DNA from: Chryseobacterium scophthalmum
GTDB taxonomy: Bacteria > Bacteroidota > Bacteroidia > Flavobacteriales > Weeksellaceae
Reading direction: 5' to 3'
Assembly: GCF_900143185.1 (NCBI RefSeq)
Contig: NZ_FSRQ01000002.1
Span: forward strand, 186,001 to 250,000
DNA: 64,000 nt
The stretch's first letter is position 1. Each line of letters begins with the position of its first letter. The notes under the pieces are model-generated. The model ran no database searches and was not told the origin of the DNA. It was given only the letters and a program-made list of their open reading frames with translations. This document shows, one piece after another, positions 8,137-16,436 of the stretch. Both the position numbers and the translations under genes were made by a program.

Positions 8137-9021
8137 TTATTTAAGGTTTTTAAACTCTTCTGCAGAAATTTCGCCTGACTGAATCTGTTTCAACTCATCA
8201 AGATACTGACTCATATAAGCATCTAACTCAGGAAACTTTGAGTTTTTTGCCATTTTGTAAGTTCCGTTTAAAACTCCCTGATAATAATAAAAGAAGTTGT
8301 AATCAAAATCTGCAGCAGAAAGGTCGTACTGCCCTAAAAGAAAACCTAAACGCACTGCAGATCTTCTCTGAGGCGGCGTTCCGTGGTGTCCTGCACTGGT
8401 TGTCTGATAATCGCCAATACTTTGGGCAAATTCATATGCTGCTGCAATCTGGGCAAATGATGTCTGATTGTAACCATTGGGTCTTCTTAAATAATATCCT
8501 GCAAAACCGTCTGCTTCCAGTTCATTTGGTCTCGCTGTGGATTCACTTACAGACGGAAGTCCAAAAATATACTGCAACTGATGACCGTATTCATGAGCGA
8601 GGATCATTGCATTAACGATGTTTCCGCCTTTGTTTTTTGCATCGGCATAAATTGCGTAGCCATAGTAGATCTTTCCGGTAGAATACGAAATCGCATTATA
8701 CGTAGAATTGGGATTAGACGGATCATTTACGAAACGTAATGTTGGATTACTTCTTCCCCATAGACTGGCAATTTTTGTCATCTGAGCATTCATAAAACTC
8801 GTGTCTGTAGAGTTCGGCAATGATGTTGTCAATACGGCATTTGAGCTCCAGTACTGGTCTACATAATAGCAGATCTTTTCGAGCTCGCCTGGCTGTTCAG
8901 GTTTTAAATTTTCTGTTTGAGATTCAGATACAGGCGTTTCCATTGTATCGTCGTTACATGCTGATAATGAGAATACAGCAAATGCTCCTGCTAATAAGCA
9001 GAAATTAAAGTTTCTTTTCAT
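8137..9021 (-). CDS. Lipoprotein neutral zinc metallopeptidase
   Basis: A 294-aa protein with a lipoprotein signal peptide (LLAGAFAVFSLSAC, lipobox cysteine near residue 22). It carries a zincin core with the zinc-binding motif HEYGHQLQ, followed about 25 residues later by ELEADGFAGYY, whose glutamate would be the third ligand. This layout resembles the YpfJ-type neutral zinc metallopeptidases (PF04228-like). The likely location is the cell envelope, facing the periplasm or the surface. It is a single gene between its own terminator and the divergent GLPGLI gene. Substrate unknown. The family assignment is less certain than the metalloprotease call. Confidence 0.82.
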   Translation of the reverse strand: MKRNFNFCLLAGAFAVFSLSACNDDTMETPVSESQTENLKPEQPGELEKICYYVDQYWSSNAVLTTSLPNSTDTSFMNAQMTKIASLWGRSNPTLRFVNDPSNPNSTYNAISYSTGKIYYGYAIYADAKNKGGNIVNAMILAHEYGHQLQYIFGLPSVSESTARPNELEADGFAGYYLRRPNGYNQTSFAQIAAAYEFAQSIGDYQTTSAGHHGTPPQRRSAVRLGFLLGQYDLSAADFDYNFFYYYQGVLNGTYKMAKNSKFPELDAYMSQYLDELKQIQSGEISAEEFKNLK

Positions 9022-9184
9022 ATTGAAATATTTTGGTGAAAGCGAAGATATACAATAATGTGAAATAATTCACTAATTCATACTGAAAAAAAACTATGCT
9101 ATGCAGGTAAAAAATTATTGTTTAATATTTGATTTTGATATGATTTAAAATCAATAACAAATAAGAGAGAAGCAATTTAATTTC

Positions 9185-9192
9185 TATATTTG
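9185..9192 (+). promoter_or_regulatory. -7 promoter element of the GLPGLI gene
   Basis: TATATTTG, a match to TAnnTTTG, 20 nt before the ATG at 9213. I see no convincing TTG at the expected -33 distance. Confidence 0.5.
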
Positions 9193-9212
9193 GAGAATCA
9201 ATCACAAAAAAT

Positions 9213-10106
9213 ATGAAGTTTATATACAGCCTTATTTTGGCAATATTTGCCGTTGTCAATTTATCTGCGCAGGGAAATCGCTTTATTTACGAATATCAGT
9301 TTAGAATTGATTCCACAAAAACAGACAGCCTGAAAAAAGAGTTTGTGAATCTTGATATTTTCCCGACCAAATCTTACTTTTATGGACAGGCAAAATTTGC
9401 AAGTGATTCTATCACGAACAATTCCATCATTGAACAGAGAAAGTCTACGCCGAATAGTTTAAGTTATTCTTCCACCACCGAAGAGTGGAATATTTCTTAT
9501 TTAATAGAAAAGTCATATCCGAGTTTTAAAACTACTTGGTTTACAAATATTGAGCAGACCAATATGATCGTAGAGGAAACTCCTGTGATAAAATGGCAGA
9601 TTCTTCCTGAAACACAAAAAATTGAAAACTATAATTGCCAAAAAGCAACAGCGAATTTTGGAGGAAGAATCTGGGAAGCTTGGTTTTCTAAAGACCTGCC
9701 TTTTCCGGATGGTCCGTACAAGTTTCACGGTTTGCCTGGTTTGATTGTGAAATTAGAAGATAAAACCAAATCGCATCAGTTTTTATTAAAAGGAAGTAAA
9801 AAACTGAAAGCTGAAAACCATTCCTGGGATTATATTTCAGCATTGGAGAAGGAAGCTAAACATGAATTTGAGGGAGTAAAAGTAAATCCGACTCAATACA
9901 AAAAGTTATTTATGACTTATAAAAATGATCCTGCAAAAGACATTAAACTAGATTTGGCTAATCCCAATAATTCTATGACTGTAACTACGGGAGATGGAAA
10001 AAAAATAACCAATAATGCAGAAATTATTAAATTCTTTGAAGAATCAATGGCTAAAAAATATAAATCAATTAATAATCAGCTGGAAATAAATCTACACAGA
10101 AAGTAG
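9213..10106 (+). CDS. GLPGLI family exported protein
   Basis: A 297-aa secreted protein with a signal peptide (KFIYSLILAIFAVVNLSAQG, cleavage expected after the AQ or QG) and the family's name motif in KFHGLPGLIVKLED. Other family features are ENYNCQKATANFGGR and the EAWFSKDLPFPDGPYKF segment before the motif. GLPGLI proteins are abundant in Flavobacteriia and their function is unknown. They are often next to TonB receptors or proteases, but here the gene stands alone between the metalloprotease and the ribosomal protein operon. The last 35 or so residues are charged. Confidence 0.9.
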   Translation: MKFIYSLILAIFAVVNLSAQGNRFIYEYQFRIDSTKTDSLKKEFVNLDIFPTKSYFYGQAKFASDSITNNSIIEQRKSTPNSLSYSSTTEEWNISYLIEKSYPSFKTTWFTNIEQTNMIVEETPVIKWQILPETQKIENYNCQKATANFGGRIWEAWFSKDLPFPDGPYKFHGLPGLIVKLEDKTKSHQFLLKGSKKLKAENHSWDYISALEKEAKHEFEGVKVNPTQYKKLFMTYKNDPAKDIKLDLANPNNSMTVTTGDGKKITNNAEIIKFFEESMAKKYKSINNQLEINLHRK

Positions 10107-10125
10107 AAAATTTCTCAAAATCATA

Positions 10126-10155
10126 TTGTTACTAAAAAAATAATCAGTACATTTG
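10126..10155 (+). promoter_or_regulatory. Promoter of the rplU-rpmA operon
   Basis: TTG at 10126-10128, a 19-nt spacer, then TACATTTG at 10148-10155. This is one of the best matches in the window to the Bacteroidota vegetative promoter. The ATG of rplU is 30 nt downstream. Confidence 0.8.
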
Positions 10156-10185
10156 CACCTCGAATTAACTAAAAATTTATAGACA

Positions 10186-10566
10186 ATGTTTGCAATTGTA
10201 GAAATAGCAGGGCTTCAATACAAAGTTGAGCAAGACCAGAAGTTGTTTGTGAACCGTTTGAAAGGAGATAAAGGAGGAAAAGTATCTTTCGATAAAATCT
10301 TACTTACTGTAAACGGAGCAATCACTGTAGGCGCCCCAGCTGTAAGCGGTATCACTGTAGAGGCAGAGATCCTTGATCACGTAAAAGCTGATAAAGTAAT
10401 CATCTTCAAAAAGAAAAGAAGAAAAGGTTATGAAGTTAAAAACGGTCACAGACAATCTTTAACTCAAATCAAAATCACTGGTATTACAGGATTTGAAGGA
10501 AAAAAAGCAGAGAAGCCTGCTAAAAAAACAACTAAAAAAGCTGACGCTGCTGAAAGCGCAGAATAA
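10186..10566 (+). CDS. rplU: 50S ribosomal protein L21
   Basis: Component of the large ribosomal subunit that binds 23S rRNA. The core (MFAIVEIAGLQYKVEQDQKLFVNRL near the start, FKKKRRKGYEVKNGHRQ near residues 75-91, then LTQIKITGI) is standard L21. The protein is 126 aa, about 20 longer than E. coli L21, because of a lysine/alanine-rich tail (about 108-126) of the kind seen in Flavobacteriia. rpmA follows after 28 nt, the usual pairing. The strong promoter upstream and the terminator after rpmA make this a two-gene operon. Confidence 0.97.
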   Translation: MFAIVEIAGLQYKVEQDQKLFVNRLKGDKGGKVSFDKILLTVNGAITVGAPAVSGITVEAEILDHVKADKVIIFKKKRRKGYEVKNGHRQSLTQIKITGITGFEGKKAEKPAKKTTKKADAAESAE

Positions 10567-10594
10567 TTGTTAAACCAAAAAACCTTAGAATAAA

Positions 10595-10852
10595 ATGGCA
10601 CACAAGAAAGGAGTTGGTAGTTCCAAAAACGGTAGAGAATCTCATTCTAAAAGATTAGGTGTGAAGATTTTCGGTGGACAAGACGCTATTGCTGGTAACA
10701 TTATTATCAGACAAAGAGGTACTCAACATCACCCAGGTGAAAATGTTGGTATGGGTAAAGATCACACTTTGCACGCTCTTGTTGACGGTAAAGTAGTTTT
10801 CAGAAAGAAAGCAAACAACAGATCATACGTATCTATTGAGCCGAACGCATAA
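10595..10852 (+). CDS. rpmA: 50S ribosomal protein L27
   Basis: An 85-aa large-subunit protein whose N-terminal tail reaches towards the peptidyl-transferase centre. [24 protein letters not shown] is the canonical N-terminus without the cleavable extension found in Firmicutes. [20 protein letters not shown] is the conserved centre. Second gene of the rplU operon, ending 23 nt before a strong terminator. Confidence 0.97.
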   Translation: MAHKKGVGSSKNGRESHSKRLGVKIFGGQDAIAGNIIIRQRGTQHHPGENVGMGKDHTLHALVDGKVVFRKKANNRSYVSIEPNA

Positions 10853-10875
10853 TTAAATTAGCGTTTTATAAAAAT

Positions 10876-10907
10876 AAAATCCTCAACATTTTTGTTGAGG
10901 ATTTTTT
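10876..10907 (+). terminator. Terminator of the rplU-rpmA operon
   Basis: AAAATCCTCAACA and TGTTGAGGATTTT form a perfect 13-bp stem with a TTTT loop, followed by further T. Because the stem begins with AAAA it could also act on the opposite strand. Confidence 0.9.
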
Positions 10908-10925
10908 GTGGTTTTAATAATTAGT

Positions 10926-11219
10926 TTATTCAGAATAAATTTTAAATGATTTAGAATAACAGCAGCAAATCCCTTTTGGACAACCATAATTACATTCTCC
11001 AAAAACTCTATTTTTGAACTCTTTAAAATGTTTAAGCCTACAGCTTAAAGGACATTTAAAAACTTGGAAAACAAAATTGTAATGGTGATAAGTGTTCATG
11101 CTTTCTTTAAATCTAAACATAAAATAACCATCTGATTTTGTAATTTCCGCCAAATAGCTTTGATCTTTAAATTTAATTGGTAATATCATTGTAAATATTT
11201 TCTTACAATAATACATCAA
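10926..11219 (-). CDS. Small cysteine-rich hypothetical protein
   Basis: I do not recognise this protein. The longest reading frame is 97 aa. A more natural start is the methionine at 11187-11189, giving 87 aa beginning MILPIKFKDQSYLAEI. The first 45 residues look like an ordinary folded domain rich in aromatics. The C-terminal part has six cysteines in the order C-x3-C, C-x3-C, then three adjacent (CCC), which could bind metal or form disulphides. There is no signal peptide and no clear promoter. It sits alone between the rpmA terminator and the DUF5686 gene. It may be a real lineage-specific gene, but the evidence is limited to an open frame. Confidence 0.4.
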   Translation of the reverse strand: MMYYCKKIFTMILPIKFKDQSYLAEITKSDGYFMFRFKESMNTYHHYNFVFQVFKCPLSCRLKHFKEFKNRVFGECNYGCPKGICCCYSKSFKIYSE

Positions 11220-11273
11220 GAACTAATCAAAAAAGAGTTTGCTAAACATGAAGATAGTTTGCTATAACATGAT

Positions 11274-13802
11274 CTAAAATCCGAACTGAAATCCCGCTTT
11301 AATTCCAAATTTAGAAACATCAGGTCTGTTAAGATAATTTCCTCTCCAGTTGAAGTCTACACGGAAGATTCTTATGTTTCCGAAACCTATATTTTCAATA
11401 CCAAATCCGTATTCATAATACACTTGCTGATCTGGCGCAGAATATTTTAAATTATCAACATTTATATTTTTTGACGCGTCACTCAAAGATCCGTAAGCAC
11501 CTCTGATGAATGCAACTTCTCTTAACTTCAGTTTCTTAATTAAAGGGATATATGAAAGTATTTTACCATTAAAATGATGCTCTATGTGAAGCGTAGAATA
11601 GGTGTCGGCTACAAATTCATAATAATTTAACTGAGCAAATGTATTCGGAACAATTCCATACGATTGGTTTCCTGGAATGATATTCTGCAATGCTAAAGGA
11701 ACAGTATCAAAGTTTTTCCCAGCTTCAAAATTCAGCAATGTTTTTCCCCAACTACCCAAAAGAATAGGCTTGTAAAACATAAACTGCAATTTGTTATAAT
11801 TAAAATCAGCATTAAACAAACCTTCAATACCTCTCGTGTATTTTAAAACAATGGTCGGAGCCAAGGTTCCATGCTCATATCGGTCAACTCCGGTTTGAGA
11901 AAAAGTAGCTCCCGGTCTTGCTATTAAACTGATTGTAACATGCGAATCATTGGTGGTTTTTCTTAAATCACCATTTCTGAAATACATCAAGCTAAAACCT
12001 GAAGGATTGGCAGATTTAATACTTTGCATCGTTCCGTCAACTCTTACCTGAAAGTTTTTCCAAGGTTCAATAGAAGTGAAAAAACTCGTTTGGTTTACCG
12101 AACTTAAAGAAGCATTTTCTCCTCTCGCAAAAACGGTTGAAGAAGCAAATGAACGTGATAAAATCCCATCTTCAGTCGTTAATTGTACTCCAAGTTGTGT
12201 AATGTCTCTTTTTGTTCCTCCTCCAATCATAAAACGATTGACTCTATTGAACATATATCGACCCTCTACTCCGTATTTGAATTGTTGATCTTTAAAACCA
12301 TAAGCATTATAAAACTCAATTCTCCAAGGATCATTTTGCGTAAAATACGTTCTTGCTCCTAATCTTATTCTATCACCTTCTACTTCATTCTTCCCATAAA
12401 TAGAGGTTATAGGACCCAAATCAATTCCTTTGGTCACATTATAATATCGAGAAGCAAGCGTTTCTGTAAGTTTAATAATTCTATTGAATTTTGGGGTCTG
12501 TTGTAATCGATCAAGCATTTCGTACACCCCTTTTTCTTCTTTAGATAAAGAATCCGGTCTTGCATTCACCCAAAAAGCATCGTCCTTATCTACAAATCGA
12601 TCGTCGTATTCTTCTTTTTTTCTTGTGAAAACAGTATCAGCTAACGGTTTATTAAAATCATAATCAGAATAGTCTACAGATCTTTTGGCAATAATACTTT
12701 TTGCGGTCTTCTTTTTAGAAAAAGGAGTCATTTCAATTTCTGTAACATATTTTTTAGGCAAAAATGTTTCATCGTCAGGATTATCATATTCCAATTCCGT
12801 AGAAATGGAGTTGATGAAATTGACATTTATTTTATTTGTTGATTTTAAAGTAGCTTCCAAAACCGCATAAGAATCGGTGTCAATATAAAGATATCCCTGA
12901 AAAGCTAAAACCTCCGTTCTTCTCGGCTGATAACGTATTTTATATGCTTGTTCTCCTCGGATAGAAACTGTATCTGTCAAATTATAATCATACGTGCTAA
13001 AACCATCAGTTCCCACCGGACTAGGAAATCCTATATCGAAATAATTTAAAGTATTATCATAAATATTGATGTCACGATACAGGTTTTTAGCTGTAATTGC
13101 AATCACCTGATTATCCTGAAAACCTGAAGTTTTCTGGGCAACCAATAGTTTTTTAGTCTTTTTATTAGGTTTATTTTGTCCGAAATGATTATAAATAGAT
13201 TCGTTTAAGAAGATTGGTAATGCCATTTTTCCTCTTGCGGTAGAATCGGCATAATCAAAGATGAAATCCAACTTATTAAAGATTTTTCTGTGCATAAATG
13301 CACTGTCGAGATTATTGGCATCAAACTGAATCTTTTCGTATTCTTTGTATGTGTAAGTATCAAATTTATCAAGACCGTTATTTCTCTTGCGCTTCCAGAC
13401 TTCCTGCATAATTCGGTATGCCGGATTTTCTTTTTTATTTTTAAATTTCGTTTTCTCATTGTGAATAACAACTTCTTCAATACTGCTTACTTTTTCAGAA
13501 GAAAGCGTTATTATAAGATTATTGCTATTATCCGGAGTAATTTCTACACTTTCTAAAGCATAGTTTTTTTTCTGAAACTTTAATTTGTAAATAATACTAT
13601 CAGACTTCACACTGAAGCTTCCGGAAGTGGTTGTAAGAACAGGCGTATTGTTATCATTAATAAAAACCTCAACAGCGCTAATCTCTTTGCTGGTTTTAGC
13701 GTCTACAATCTTCCCGCTTGCCGAGTTTTGGGCATGAAAAAGACTGGCTATAAAAAGGGATATATAAAGGAAACCGTATTTAAATTGATTGGTTGACATC
13801 AT
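11274..13802 (-). CDS. DUF5686 / carboxypeptidase-regulatory-like outer-membrane protein
   Basis: An 842-aa exported protein. A signal peptide (GFLYISLFIASLFHAQ, ending near residue 25) precedes a carboxypeptidase-regulatory-like beta-sandwich (about 28-110; SGKIVDAKTSKEISAVEVFIN). The long DUF5686 region follows, with SSIEEVVIHNEKTKFKNKKENPA and many alternating beta-strands. It ends in aromatic FNWRGNYLNRP...AGFQFGF, the style of a C-terminal outer-membrane barrel strand. It is therefore probably an outer-membrane barrel with a periplasmic plug-like domain. Function unknown; the family is widespread in Bacteroidota. The first two residues are both methionine and either could start. Confidence 0.85.
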   Translation of the reverse strand: MMSTNQFKYGFLYISLFIASLFHAQNSASGKIVDAKTSKEISAVEVFINDNNTPVLTTTSGSFSVKSDSIIYKLKFQKKNYALESVEITPDNSNNLIITLSSEKVSSIEEVVIHNEKTKFKNKKENPAYRIMQEVWKRKRNNGLDKFDTYTYKEYEKIQFDANNLDSAFMHRKIFNKLDFIFDYADSTARGKMALPIFLNESIYNHFGQNKPNKKTKKLLVAQKTSGFQDNQVIAITAKNLYRDINIYDNTLNYFDIGFPSPVGTDGFSTYDYNLTDTVSIRGEQAYKIRYQPRRTEVLAFQGYLYIDTDSYAVLEATLKSTNKINVNFINSISTELEYDNPDDETFLPKKYVTEIEMTPFSKKKTAKSIIAKRSVDYSDYDFNKPLADTVFTRKKEEYDDRFVDKDDAFWVNARPDSLSKEEKGVYEMLDRLQQTPKFNRIIKLTETLASRYYNVTKGIDLGPITSIYGKNEVEGDRIRLGARTYFTQNDPWRIEFYNAYGFKDQQFKYGVEGRYMFNRVNRFMIGGGTKRDITQLGVQLTTEDGILSRSFASSTVFARGENASLSSVNQTSFFTSIEPWKNFQVRVDGTMQSIKSANPSGFSLMYFRNGDLRKTTNDSHVTISLIARPGATFSQTGVDRYEHGTLAPTIVLKYTRGIEGLFNADFNYNKLQFMFYKPILLGSWGKTLLNFEAGKNFDTVPLALQNIIPGNQSYGIVPNTFAQLNYYEFVADTYSTLHIEHHFNGKILSYIPLIKKLKLREVAFIRGAYGSLSDASKNINVDNLKYSAPDQQVYYEYGFGIENIGFGNIRIFRVDFNWRGNYLNRPDVSKFGIKAGFQFGF

Positions 13803-14001
13803 TCGTATCTTCGAGCAATTAGCTAAACAAAAACTATGCTGTTTTATTATTAAATTTTAAAAGTTTTTTAAAGACTTTTGTGTTTATCTGTAAAACTGCA
13901 AATGTAACGAAAATAAAGCTATGAATATTGTGCCTGAATAAAGCTTAAAGCTGATATTTGATAAAAAAAGCGAAGTTATATTTTGGGAAGAAAATAAAAC
14001 A

Positions 14002-14031
14002 AAAAAGACTTACAATAATGTAAGTCTTTTT
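14002..14031 (-). terminator. Terminator of tRNA-Asn copy 1
   Basis: AAAAAGACTTACA and TGTAAGTCTTTTT, a perfect 13-bp stem with loop ATAA. It begins 1 nt past the tRNA 3' end on the minus strand and gives a T run on exit. Confidence 0.85.
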
Positions 14032-14032
14032 G

Positions 14033-14106
14033 CTCCTCCTCTTGGGCTCGAACCAAGGACCCTCTGATTAACAGTCAGATGCTCTAACCAACTGAGCTAA
14101 GGAGGA
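14033..14106 (-). tRNA. tRNA-Asn (anticodon GTT), copy 1
   Basis: A 74-nt cloverleaf on the minus strand. The acceptor stem is TCCTCCT with AGGAGGA and discriminator G. The D arm is GCTC-AGTTGGTTA-GAGC. The anticodon stem TCTGA/TCAGA has loop CTGTTAA (anticodon GTT). The T arm is CTTGG-TTCGAGC-CCAAG. No CCA is encoded. It is identical to the copy about 255 nt away. Confidence 0.97.
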
Positions 14107-14128
14107 ATGTTCCTCTTTTAAGGTGGTG

Positions 14129-14159
14129 CAAAGATAATATGAAAAATAATATCAAGCAA
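14129..14159 (-). promoter_or_regulatory. Promoter of tRNA-Asn copy 1
   Basis: On the minus strand, TTG (14157-14159, within TTTG), a 20-nt spacer and TATCTTTG (14129-14136). The tRNA starts 22 nt downstream. Confidence 0.7.
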
Positions 14160-14254
14160 ATTTTTTTTAACCAAAATCACCTGAAAAGTGCTATCAGATT
14201 ATATTTCAGTAAATTAAATTTTAAAATAATTTGAAACAGGAAAGTATTAAAATC

Positions 14255-14286
14255 AAAAAAGACCTACAGTAATGTAAGTCTTTTTT
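14255..14286 (-). terminator. Terminator of tRNA-Asn copy 2
   Basis: Near-copy of the other tRNA terminator. The stem has one position that pairs only as G-U in the minus-strand RNA, loop TTAC, and ends in six T. It lies immediately after the tRNA 3' end. Confidence 0.85.
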
Positions 14287-14287
14287 G

Positions 14288-14361
14288 CTCCTCCTCTTGG
14301 GCTCGAACCAAGGACCCTCTGATTAACAGTCAGATGCTCTAACCAACTGAGCTAAGGAGGA
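14288..14361 (-). tRNA. tRNA-Asn (anticodon GTT), copy 2
   Basis: The same 74-nt sequence and fold as the copy at 14.03-14.11 kb, with identical arms and anticodon loop CTGTTAA. Each copy has its own promoter boxes and terminator, so the duplicated unit is a complete transcription unit and not a polycistronic tRNA array. Confidence 0.97.
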
Positions 14362-14383
14362 ATGTTCCTCTTTTAGAGTGGTG

Positions 14384-14414
14384 CAAATATAGTACTGATA
14401 TTTAAACCACGCAA
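14384..14414 (-). promoter_or_regulatory. Promoter of tRNA-Asn copy 2
   Basis: On the minus strand, TTG (14412-14414), a 20-nt spacer and TATATTTG (14384-14391). The -7 sequence differs from copy 1 while the flanking GGTGCAAA context is the same. Confidence 0.7.
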
Positions 14415-14441
14415 GTTTTTTATTTATTTTTTTAAATAATT

Positions 14442-15794
14442 TTAAAGATTTCCTGTAACCCATTTAAAAATGTCACTTCCAAAAATCAGTAACATTAAGC
14501 CTAACAGGAAGATAACACCCACCATTTGAGCATTTTCCAATATCTTTTGTGGAACAGGTTTACCAACAATCATTTCATATAAAGTAAAAATAACGTGACC
14601 ACCATCTAATCCAGGAATCGGAATTAAGTTTAAGAACGCCAACCAAACAGAGAACATTGCTGTAAAACCCCAGAAAGCAGTCCAGTCGATTGATACACTT
14701 CCATCTTTTGCTTTATCAACAGGCATATTTTTGATTATAGCTAATGGACCACCAACTTTTTTATAACCCTGAACCTTTTTGTTGAAGATTAATTTAAACT
14801 GTTTTACCTGATACGTTAAGCTTTCAATACTTCTCGTGAAGCCTCTTCCGATAGATTCTCCAAAAGTAAAATGCTTAGTTATATAATATGTTTTTAATCT
14901 TTTGTCTATATAAGAAGCCAATCCTAAAGTACCTTCTTTAGATACCGACAAAACCAGCGGTTGAATTGCTCCACCTCTCATTACATCTACTTTAAGGTCT
15001 TTCCCTGGATTATTTCTTACAGTTTCCTGAAATTCATCATAATAAGAAATTTTCTTTCCATCTACTGCAACAACTTGGTCACCAATTTTTAATCCAGCTT
15101 GTAGCGTTTTAGGATTGTAGATAGAATCGATTACCGCAGGAAATCTTGGCGTAAGAAATGCTCTAGGATTTTCATCTTTGAAAGCCATCGCTTTACCATC
15201 GTCATTCGTTGGGAATGTAACTTCTTTTCCGCTTCTTAAAACAGTAATCTCATCGCTTAATAAAACATCCAAAGCCAATTTATCAAAATTATTCTGAGTT
15301 TTTCCGTCTACTTTTAAGATTTTATCTCCATCCTGGAAACCCATTCCTTTAGCAACACTTGTATAATTCATCGGAGCATCAACTTTCGCTGTATCAAAAG
15401 AAGTTTCACCATTGAAAAACGAAAGACATCCGTAAATCAACCAAGCAAGGAAGAAATTTACCGTAACTCCACCCAACATGATGATCAATCTCTGCCAAGC
15501 TGGTTTTGCTCTGAATTCCCACGGTTGTGCAGGCTGCTTCAATTGCTCAGTATCCATACTTTCGTCAACCATTCCGGCAATTTTCACATAACCTCCGAAA
15601 GGAAGCCATCCGATACCGTATTCAGTTTCACCAATTTTCTTTTTAACCAGAGAAAAATAAGGGTCGAAGAAAAGATAAAACTTTTCTACTTTGGTTTTAA
15701 AATACTTTGCGGGTAAGAAATGCCCAAGCTCGTGAAGAATTACTAAGATAGAGATGCTTAATATAAATTGAAAGATCTTAATTGCTAATTCCAT
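14442..15794 (-). CDS. rseP: RIP metalloprotease RseP (site-2 protease family)
   Basis: A 450-aa intramembrane zinc protease (M50B) that cuts membrane-bound substrates such as anti-sigma factors or signal-peptide remnants. The zinc motif HELGH is at residues 21-25 in the first membrane helix. The second active-site motif NLIPIPGLDGGHVIF supplies the aspartate ligand near residue 397. Between them lie two PDZ-like regions (about 115-180 and 205-285; the first looks degenerate). Hydrophobic segments near residues 105-125, 370-390 and 425-445 complete the topology. It has its own well-formed promoter. No anti-sigma gene is adjacent. Confidence 0.95.
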   Translation of the reverse strand: MELAIKIFQFILSISILVILHELGHFLPAKYFKTKVEKFYLFFDPYFSLVKKKIGETEYGIGWLPFGGYVKIAGMVDESMDTEQLKQPAQPWEFRAKPAWQRLIIMLGGVTVNFFLAWLIYGCLSFFNGETSFDTAKVDAPMNYTSVAKGMGFQDGDKILKVDGKTQNNFDKLALDVLLSDEITVLRSGKEVTFPTNDDGKAMAFKDENPRAFLTPRFPAVIDSIYNPKTLQAGLKIGDQVVAVDGKKISYYDEFQETVRNNPGKDLKVDVMRGGAIQPLVLSVSKEGTLGLASYIDKRLKTYYITKHFTFGESIGRGFTRSIESLTYQVKQFKLIFNKKVQGYKKVGGPLAIIKNMPVDKAKDGSVSIDWTAFWGFTAMFSVWLAFLNLIPIPGLDGGHVIFTLYEMIVGKPVPQKILENAQMVGVIFLLGLMLLIFGSDIFKWVTGNL

Positions 15795-15818
15795 TAATTG
15801 TTTTTAGATTTTAATTTG

Positions 15819-15849
15819 CAAAGGTAACAATTATCAAAAGGATGCCAAA
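15819..15849 (-). promoter_or_regulatory. rseP promoter
   Basis: On the minus strand, TTTG (15846-15849), a 19-nt spacer and TACCTTTG (15819-15826), a good match to the Bacteroidota consensus. The start codon is 24 nt further on. The terminator of the upstream gene directly abuts it. Confidence 0.75.
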
Positions 15850-15853
15850 CAAA

Positions 15854-15878
15854 AAAGCTCCTCTAAATGAGAAGCTTT
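15854..15878 (-). terminator. Terminator of the small beta-barrel gene
   Basis: On the minus strand AAAGCTTCTC and GAGGAGCTTT form a 10-bp stem with one G-U pair and loop ATTTA, followed by more T. It lies 21 nt past the stop. Confidence 0.7.
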
Positions 15879-15899
15879 GTCATATATTGTGGCTGATTT

Positions 15900-16337
15900 T
15901 TAAAAATTGAAAGAAACTCCTAAACTTCCGTTATTCCCAACTTCTGCAAAAACACCAACTTTTTCTGTAAAGAAATATCTTGCGCCAATGTGAGCTCCAA
16001 TACCGAAATCTCTGCCAAGAACTCCAAGATCAACTCCCGGATAAATATCAAGCTTTTCAGGCAATTCTAAAGCTTCCTTTAAATGGAAATTAACTCTTCC
16101 AAATATAAAAACCCTGTTATCGTCGTTATTATCTTTATATCCGTCAAAATAAGCATTTGCTCCGGCTCCGACAGATATTAACTGGTTTAAACCATAGTCG
16201 TAAGTCGCGGTAATTCCCGTTCCATAACCCCATGCATTGAATCCCAAATTAACTTTCTGATCCCCTTTTCCGGTGTAGGCTTGTGCGCTGACTGCCACTC
16301 CGGCAAAAACCATCAACATAAAAACCAATTTCTTCAT
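15900..16337 (-). CDS. Small outer-membrane beta-barrel-like protein
   Basis: A 145-aa exported protein. I start it at the ATG at 16335-16337, because that gives a clean signal peptide (MKKLVFMLMVFAGVAVSAQA) and lies downstream of a -7 box. An in-frame ATG 60 nt upstream would put the signal peptide inside the protein. The mature part has amphipathic strands rich in glycine and aromatics (VNLGFNAWGYGTGITATYDYGL) and ends in GSLGVSFNF, a C-terminal phenylalanine typical of barrels. It resembles the small porin-like proteins frequent in Chryseobacterium. Function unknown. Confidence 0.75.
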   Translation of the reverse strand: MKKLVFMLMVFAGVAVSAQAYTGKGDQKVNLGFNAWGYGTGITATYDYGLNQLISVGAGANAYFDGYKDNNDDNRVFIFGRVNFHLKEALELPEKLDIYPGVDLGVLGRDFGIGAHIGARYFFTEKVGVFAEVGNNGSLGVSFNF

Positions 16338-16376
16338 AGATTTTAATTTTAAATTATTACTAATCACAATTTGCAG

Positions 16377-16384
16377 CAAATATA
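16377..16384 (-). promoter_or_regulatory. -7 element of the small beta-barrel gene
   Basis: TATATTTG on the minus strand, 39 nt before the chosen ATG at 16337. It falls inside the longer alternative reading frame, which argues for the shorter start. No clear -33 element. Confidence 0.5.
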
Positions 16385-16436
16385 AAACCGAAACCATTTA
16401 AAAACTGTAATTTTATGCAAGTTTTGAATTTGAAAT

